From JBOGJG01 sp050747825 (GTDB lineage: Bacteria; Acidobacteriota; UBA6911; RPQK01; JBOGJG01), in assembly GCA_050747825.1 (NCBI GenBank), contig JBOGJG010000319.1:1-56260 (forward strand): a stretch of 56,260 nucleotides of DNA. Direction: 5' to 3'. The translations under genes were made by a program, and so were the position numbers. Below the pieces are notes generated by a model, which saw only the letters and a program-made list of their open reading frames with translations, searched no databases and had not been told where the DNA came from. Below, piece by piece: positions 51,957 to 56,260 of the stretch. Positions within the stretch are counted from its first letter, which is position 1, and each line of letters starts with the position of its first letter.

Positions 51957-53596
51957 CGTTTTTTTTCGGCGAGGCCACGGTTGATATCGATCAGAAGCTT
52001 CAAAAATACACGACCGTGCGCCTGACTTCGGATTTGAGTGTTCTGACCGACAGAGAACGGCAGATGATCCCGCTGCTGATTGAGGCGGCCCAGGCGATGG
52101 ACGAAATTTTCTGGGTGCAGGCCTATGGTGATCGGGAAGAGCTGTTGGCTTCTCTCCCGGACGAAGAGACGCGGCGTTACGCGAAAATCAATTATGGTCC
52201 CTGGGATCGGCTGGAGGGAAATGAGCCGTTTATTGAGGGCGTGGGTCCCAAACCTGAAGGCGCCAATTTTTATCCAGTCGATATGACCAAGTCGGAGTTT
52301 GAAAAGGCGATTGCCCAGTCTTCCGAGAAGGCCGAGCGCTTCAAGAATCTTTATACGCTCATCCGGCGCGACGCGGACGGCGAACTGATTGCCGTCCCTT
52401 ATCACCAGGTTTTTGCAGAGAAAGTGCAGTTGGCGGCTGAAAAGCTCAGGGCTGCCGCCGAACTAGCCGAAAGTGAAGGGGTGAAGCGCTACCTCGAGCT
52501 TCGGGCTCAGGCTTTGTTGGATGACAACTACCAGCCCAGTGACCTGGCCTGGCTTGAGATGAAGGATAACACCCTCGATGTGGTGATTGGTCCCATCGAA
52601 ACTTACGAAGATCAGCTCTATGGCTACAAAGCCGCCTACGAGGCTTATATCCTGGTCAAAGACCAGGAGTGGAGCCGGAGGCTGGCCCGCTATGCTCAGT
52701 TGCTGCCGGCGCTTCAGGAGGGTCTTCCCGTACCCGAAGCCTACAAACAGGAGGAGCCGGGCACCGATTCGGACCTGAATGCCTACGATGCCATTTACTA
52801 CGCCGGGGACTGCAACGCCGGCGCCAAGACGATTGCCATCAACCTGCCCAATGATGAGGAAGTCCAGTTAAAGAAAGGCACGCGGCGACTGCAACTGAAG
52901 AACTCAATGCGGGCCAAGTTTGAGAAGATCCTGGCGCCGATCGCCGACCTTCTGATTGCCGAGGACCAGCGCCGGCACATCAGCTTCGACGCCTTCTTTG
53001 GAAATACCATGTTTCACGAGGTGGCCCACGGGCTGGGGATCAAGCACACCATCAACAACAAAGGCCCGGTCAGAGAGGCTCTTAAGGAAGAGGCCTCGGC
53101 TCTGGAGGAGGGAAAGGCCGATGTCCTGGGACTCTACATGGTAACCGCTCTTCAGGAGCGCGGCGAGCTGGAAGCCGATCTAATGGACCACTATGTCACT
53201 TTCCTGGCCGGAATATTCAGGTCTGTTCGCTTCGGGGCCTCCAGCGCACACGGACGGGCCAATTTGGCGCGCTTCAACTTTTTCGAGGAAATGGGGGCAT
53301 TCAGCCGCGACGAGTCTTCAGGTACGTATCGCGTGAACTTCGAACCGATGCAGGGTGCGGTGGCCGCCCTTTCCGGGAAGATCCTGCGCTTCCAGGGCGA
53401 GGGGGACTACCAGGGTGTGGTCACCTTTATGGAGAAAATGGGGCAGATCAGCCCAGGCCTCCAGCAGGATCTCGACCGCCTCGCCTCCGCCGGCATCCCC
53501 GTGGACATCGTTTTCGAACAGGGTTTATCCGTCTTGCTTGATTGGCGTGATTCGCCTGATTCGCGTGATTCGCTGGCCCCAAAACCAAAGAACTAA
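51917..53596 (+). CDS. M49-like (dipeptidyl-peptidase III-type) metallopeptidase
   Basis: A 559-residue zinc peptidase-like protein. TMFHEVAHGLGIKHTI has the HExxH zinc helix, and EEASALEEGKADVLGLYMV the third (Glu) ligand. NAYDAIYYAGDCNAGAKTIA and GRANLARFNFFEEMGAFSRD are further recognisable stretches. Classic DPP III has HExxGH; this branch has HEVAH. The N-terminal ~17 residues (MLMRILRGITCVSPFFF) are encoded by the inverted-repeat element, which also gives the SD and GTG start, so an original signal peptide was probably lost. The last residues (RDSPDSRDS) come from a tandem repeat. A peptidase role is likely; substrates are unknown. Confidence 0.75.
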   Translation: MLMRILRGITCVSPFFFGEATVDIDQKLQKYTTVRLTSDLSVLTDRERQMIPLLIEAAQAMDEIFWVQAYGDREELLASLPDEETRRYAKINYGPWDRLEGNEPFIEGVGPKPEGANFYPVDMTKSEFEKAIAQSSEKAERFKNLYTLIRRDADGELIAVPYHQVFAEKVQLAAEKLRAAAELAESEGVKRYLELRAQALLDDNYQPSDLAWLEMKDNTLDVVIGPIETYEDQLYGYKAAYEAYILVKDQEWSRRLARYAQLLPALQEGLPVPEAYKQEEPGTDSDLNAYDAIYYAGDCNAGAKTIAINLPNDEEVQLKKGTRRLQLKNSMRAKFEKILAPIADLLIAEDQRRHISFDAFFGNTMFHEVAHGLGIKHTINNKGPVREALKEEASALEEGKADVLGLYMVTALQERGELEADLMDHYVTFLAGIFRSVRFGASSAHGRANLARFNFFEEMGAFSRDESSGTYRVNFEPMQGAVAALSGKILRFQGEGDYQGVVTFMEKMGQISPGLQQDLDRLASAGIPVDIVFEQGLSVLLDWRDSPDSRDSLAPKPKN

Positions 53597-53612
53597 AGAA
53601 CCAACGAACTAA
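53541..53612. repeat. GCGTGATTC nonamer and AAAGAACC octamer arrays
   Basis: Three to four copies of GCGTGATTC-type 9-bp units (53541-53577) encode the end of the peptidase. They are followed by three to four 8-bp units AAAGAACT/AAAGAACC/AACGAACT (53583-53612), which run up to the rhomboid ATG and replace any ribosome binding site. Confidence 0.6.
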
Positions 53613-53614
53613 CC

Positions 53615-54376
53615 ATGCTCATCCCCATCAGCGACGACGACCGCCGGCTCACGGGAACGGCCTACATCACCATCCTGCTGTTGCTGGCGAACATCGCAGT
53701 CTTTGCATACCAGATCACCCATCCGGAATTCACCTATGGGTGGAGCGTCGTTCCTTACGAGATTACGACGGGCGAGGATCTCACCGGACCGGTCGAATTG
53801 AGCGTAGGGAGACAGAGCGTTCAAATTCCTCAGACCGGCGGTCCCGTCATTATCTATCTGACCATCCTCAGCGCCATGTTCATGCATGGCGGCTTGCTGC
53901 ATCTTGGCGGCAATATGCTCTATCTGTGGATTTTCGGGGATAATGTCGAGCATCGCTTCGGTTCTTTCGTTTTTCTGATCTTTTATCTTTGGAGCGGCCT
54001 GGCCGCCACCTTTACCCAGATTGCTCTGGACCCGGATTCGATGATTCCCAATCTGGGCGCCTCGGGAGCCATTTCGGGTGTGATGGGCGCCTACATGGTC
54101 TTGTTCCCGCGCAATCGAGTCCACGCCATCGTTTTTTACTACGTCATCTCGATTCCTGCCTTTCTCTCAATTGGACTGTGGATCGCATTTCAATTAATCG
54201 CTGGAGCCGGGGTTGTGGGCGCCGCCGAGCACACAGGCGGTGTGGCCCACGGGGCCCATATCGGTGGATTTTTCAGCGGCGTCATTCTGGCGCTGATCCT
54301 GCGCACGATGATCAAGCAGGAGCGGGACAACGCCATCAGCCGGGCCGAAAGGTTGGACTCTAGAAGGATCTGGTAG
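53615..54376 (+). CDS. Rhomboid-family intramembrane serine protease
   Basis: A 253-residue membrane protein with about six helices. The catalytic Ser is in NLGASGAISGVMGAYMVL (GASG) and the catalytic His in GGVAHGAHIGGFFSGVIL. FMHGGLLHLGGNMLYLWIFG is the conserved helix-2 stretch (HxxxN). A soluble loop of about 45 residues after the first helix is typical of this type. It cuts proteins within the membrane; substrates are unknown. It follows the M49-like gene by 18 bp and is convergent with the isomerase-like gene. Confidence 0.9.
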   Translation: MLIPISDDDRRLTGTAYITILLLLANIAVFAYQITHPEFTYGWSVVPYEITTGEDLTGPVELSVGRQSVQIPQTGGPVIIYLTILSAMFMHGGLLHLGGNMLYLWIFGDNVEHRFGSFVFLIFYLWSGLAATFTQIALDPDSMIPNLGASGAISGVMGAYMVLFPRNRVHAIVFYYVISIPAFLSIGLWIAFQLIAGAGVVGAAEHTGGVAHGAHIGGFFSGVILALILRTMIKQERDNAISRAERLDSRRIW

Positions 54377-54396
54377 GTTGCTTTACGCCCCAGGCC

Positions 54397-55278
54397 TCAG
54401 GCCTTAGCCTCGAGCGCCTTACGGCAATACTCGAGACAGCGTTTGACTTCGGCCACCGTGTCCTCGCCGTCATATTCGTATTCGATATTGGCGTAAATCG
54501 GGTACTGTTTGTCTCTGACCAGTTGCAGGACTTCGACAATCGGAGTATCGCCCTGTCCGAAAGGCACGTTGGGACCCTGCTCTTTCTTGCGGTCCTTGAT
54601 GTGCAGGGTCAGGATGTCCCCGTGATGTTCCTGCAGGTAAGCCGCCGCGTCAAATCCGGCCGCTGTAAAGTGGCCGATATCCAGGTTGATGGCGATGTAT
54701 TCGGAGTTGCCCTCCCGGGCAGCGGCGAAATCTTCAGGAGTGGCGAACTGGTTGGGCTCGATCCGGGAATGGTTATGCATTCCCACCCGCATGTTGTGCT
54801 GCCGGGCATACGGATCGATGCGCTTGGCCGTGCTGACGTTGGAGGAAGCGGTGATGTATTTAGCGCCCAGAGCTTTGGCCATCTCGAACCCACGCTTGAT
54901 CTCCTCGTCGCTGTAGTTGTCCTGGAAGCTGTAGTTGTAGGCGTGCACGTTCACACCTGCATCATGGAAGCTTTGCCCGATGTCTTCGAAGGTTTTCAGA
55001 GGGACGGTGAGCCGCCACTCGCGCAGCTCTTCCCGGGGGGTGCCCCGGCGGCGCGGCTCAACGTGGCCCTGCCACAGCTCGCACTCACCGATGCCGATCT
55101 CGGCCATGGCTTTGATGGCGGCCTGCAGCGGCATGCTGCGAAAGCTGTAGCTCTGCGCGCCGATGGCCACGCCATTGACGACAGAATCAACTTTGCCAAA
55201 CAATTCTCGCGGAAGCGTCAGGCAGCCCGTCGCCGCCAGCGCCATCACTCCAAAGTCCCTGCGATTCAGTTTTGACAT
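54397..55278 (-). CDS. Tat-exported sugar phosphate isomerase/epimerase-like protein
   Basis: A 293-residue AP-endonuclease-2/xylose-isomerase-like TIM barrel. The N-terminus has a Tat signal (NRRDFGVMALAATGCLTLPR). AQSYSFRSMPLQAAIKAMAE, GAKYITASSNVSTA, MHNHSRIEPNQFATPEDF, INLDIGHFTAAGFDAAAYLQ and LTLHIKDRKKEQGPNVPFGQ contain the His/Asp/Glu metal ligands usual for the fold. Exported members are frequent in Planctomycetes, Acidobacteria and Verrucomicrobia glycan loci, with unknown substrates. It is the last intact gene before the hicAB/CRISPR end. Confidence 0.83.
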   Translation of the reverse strand: MSKLNRRDFGVMALAATGCLTLPRELFGKVDSVVNGVAIGAQSYSFRSMPLQAAIKAMAEIGIGECELWQGHVEPRRRGTPREELREWRLTVPLKTFEDIGQSFHDAGVNVHAYNYSFQDNYSDEEIKRGFEMAKALGAKYITASSNVSTAKRIDPYARQHNMRVGMHNHSRIEPNQFATPEDFAAAREGNSEYIAINLDIGHFTAAGFDAAAYLQEHHGDILTLHIKDRKKEQGPNVPFGQGDTPIVEVLQLVRDKQYPIYANIEYEYDGEDTVAEVKRCLEYCRKALEAKA

Positions 55279-55386
55279 GGGGTTTACCTCCTGATCGGGG
55301 ATGATACCACTCTCCCGGCGCCTCCACCAGATCGGTGGGACTTCACTCTTTTTCGTCAGAGGTGATTGACATGCGTATCAGCGGGA

Positions 55387-55491
55387 GTTAAGGCGGTGTT
55401 TCACCGCCCTCACCCCCGTAAAGAGGCGAACAAAAGCACGATTGAGGACCTAAGAGATTTTTTGAAGGAGGCAGGTATTAATGGAATATAA
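55387..55491 (+). pseudogene. HicA-type toxin, C-terminal fragment
   Basis: A frame without a start reads VKAVFHRPHPRKEANKSTIE and DLRDFLKEAGINGI then stop. The pattern RPHPxKE...TxxxxRxFLxxAGI is the C-terminal half of the larger HicA-type mRNA interferases. The N-terminal part with the catalytic His is gone. It overlaps the following HicB fragment by 11 bp in the standard hicA-hicB arrangement. Confidence 0.55.
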
Positions 55492-55609
55492 GGGATATCA
55501 AGGAATAGTAACTTACGATGAAGAAGCCGAGATCTTCCACGGTAGAGTGGTATCCGGCCGGTCCGCTACCCCGCCGCGGCAAAGCTTCAATGGGGCCGCG
55601 ATCGGATGA
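55481..55609 (+). pseudogene. HicB antitoxin, N-terminal fragment
   Basis: It starts MEYKGYQGIVTYDEEAEIFH then GRVV, the typical HicB opening, with AAGGAGG 10 nt upstream. After about 25 residues the match ends near 55552 and the frame runs to a stop inside the first CRISPR repeat. A full HicB is about 110 residues, so the antitoxin is cut where the CRISPR locus begins. Confidence 0.6.
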
Positions 55610-56043
55610 TCGCGGAATCGCTGGGCGATGAATTCAGAGGTTGCGGGAGCGGTTCGGCTTCAATGGGGCCGCGATCGGATGATCGCGGAATCAGATCTGT
55701 CCGCGAAAGTCGAACGTAAAGTGTTGCGCTTCAATGGGGCCGCGATCGGATGATCGCGGAATCCGCCGACAGTCGACGATGGTGTTGTGCTGCCCATTAT
55801 TGCTTCAATGGGGCCGCGATCGGATGATCGCGGAATCGCAACAGCCATCTGCATGAGCGGATCAATATCTGGCTTCAATGGGGCCGCGATCGGATGATCG
55901 CGGAATCTTCGGCGGAGCCCTGGAAGCCTGATTATTGTTGCGTGCTTCAATGGGGCCGCGATCGGATGATCGCGGAATCGTGGCTACGGCCTCCTGGAAG
56001 GACGGGCCAGGTCCTGGCTTCAATGGGGCCGCGATCGGATGAT
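55584..56043. CRISPR. CRISPR array, 6 complete repeats plus one interrupted
   Basis: 36-bp repeats start at 55584, 55657, 55728, 55802, 55872, 55944 and 56017, with spacers of 37, 35, 38, 34, 36 and 37 bp. The first six repeats are identical: they begin GCTTCAATGGGG, carry the perfect stem CCGCGATC-GGAT-GATCGCGG and end AATC. The seventh stops after 27 bases where an IS21-like element begins. On the minus strand the repeat ends ATTGAAGC, like the 8-nt Cas6 handle of many type I and III systems, so crRNAs probably read leftward with the leader on the right. No cas gene is in the window and the subtype cannot be assigned. Confidence 0.95.
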
Positions 56044-56260
56044 TGTCGATCACCATGGTATATCCCCACCTTGGTGGGAATTTCACCAAGGTAATTCCCC
56101 ACGGGTTTCACCACGATAATTCCCCAGGGGTCTCACCAAGGTAATTCCCCACCCCACCATGGACAAAAAAGAGAGGTCATCTTTCTTCTGAGCGGAATGT
56201 TGACATTCCAGCAAGGAGGAGAGATGTCCCGAAGGAAGATCGCGATGAACGAGCATCTGG
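56044..56260 (+). mobile_element. Left end of an IS21-like element
   Basis: It begins TGTCGATCACC exactly where the CRISPR repeat breaks off. A palindrome CCCACC-TT-GGTGGG lies at 56065-56078. Then come three 25-bp direct repeats (units at 56081, 56106 and 56131) around CACCAAGGTAATTCCCCA. Multiple end repeats and a TGT start are characteristic of IS21-family elements. An istA-like gene starts at 56224. The element continues past the window. Confidence 0.65.
56224..56260 (+). CDS. IstA-like transposase, start only
   Basis: ATG preceded by AAGGAGG. Only MSRRKIAMNEHL is visible before the window ends. Basic openings such as MSRRKI followed by a helix-turn-helix are common in IS21 IstA proteins. 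The call rests mainly on the terminal repeats upstream. Confidence 0.5.
   Translation, partial: MSRRKIAMNEHL

Noticed and set aside
54377..54420. AGGCCT-rich palindromes between rhomboid and isomerase genes as a terminator
   Set aside because: No T run follows on either strand and the repeats are direct rather than a clean stem-loop.

Overview
The window looks like part of a chromosome from a soil- or sediment-type Acidobacteriota relative, probably a metagenome-derived genome. The lineage is an inference. It rests on an Oar-like TonB-dependent receptor with an N-terminal carboxypeptidase-regulatory domain, PadR and FadR regulators, DUF5060-type glycan proteins, several sulfatases, a thiamine-dependent 2-oxoacid oxidoreductase and moderately high GC. 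No rRNA or tRNA gene was seen.

Layout. 1-1.94 kb is wreckage: an IS701-type transposase fragment fused to an internal fragment of a DUF2397 (Wadjet JetA-like) defence gene. 1.9-11.6 kb is a leftward glycan-use operon: FadR-type regulator, large TonB-dependent receptor, DUF5060 glycan protein, secreted cupin, beta-helix pectate-lyase-like protein and a TIM-barrel lipoprotein. 11.8-15.3 kb is a second wreck with a sulfatase C-terminus, IS91 and IS1634 transposase remnants and another broken sulfatase. 15.4-18.5 kb holds a ceramidase-like hydrolase and a PQQ-type sugar dehydrogenase, with a cytochrome c domain in a shifted frame. 19-22.3 kb has anti-sigma/ECF sigma, a Crp-type regulator and a DUF3179 gene with an in-frame UGA. 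22.3-30.5 kb has a radical SAM protein, a second DUF5060 protein, a sulfatase, a TrmJ-like methylase, a PadR pair and a heparinase II/III-like protein.

30.6-35.2 kb encodes glutamate-semialdehyde dehydrogenase and KorAB. 35.25-42.6 kb is a complete histidine operon (TrpR-like gene, hisG-D-C-B-H-A-F-IE). Then follow an Mla-type ATPase, thiol peroxidase, an M28 peptidase, panBC, a broken transposase, xylulokinase and xylose isomerase, an M49-like peptidase, a rhomboid protease and a sugar isomerase/epimerase-like protein. The right end has a truncated hicAB pair running into a CRISPR array that an IS21-like element has cut.

The most notable signals are these. (1) DUF3179 has UGA at its conserved Cys position, followed 21 nt later by a hairpin with a GGU loop; this is a candidate selenoprotein. 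(2) Several unrelated families of 7-bp tandem repeats sit at gene borders, often as inverted pairs, and encode some protein ends. (3) Two ~170-186 bp elements with GTGACACGCACG terminal inverted repeats supply stop codons and, in one case, a ribosome binding site and start codon. (4) An IS insertion sits inside a CRISPR repeat. (5) Clear palindromic operators lie at the FadR-type and PadR promoters.
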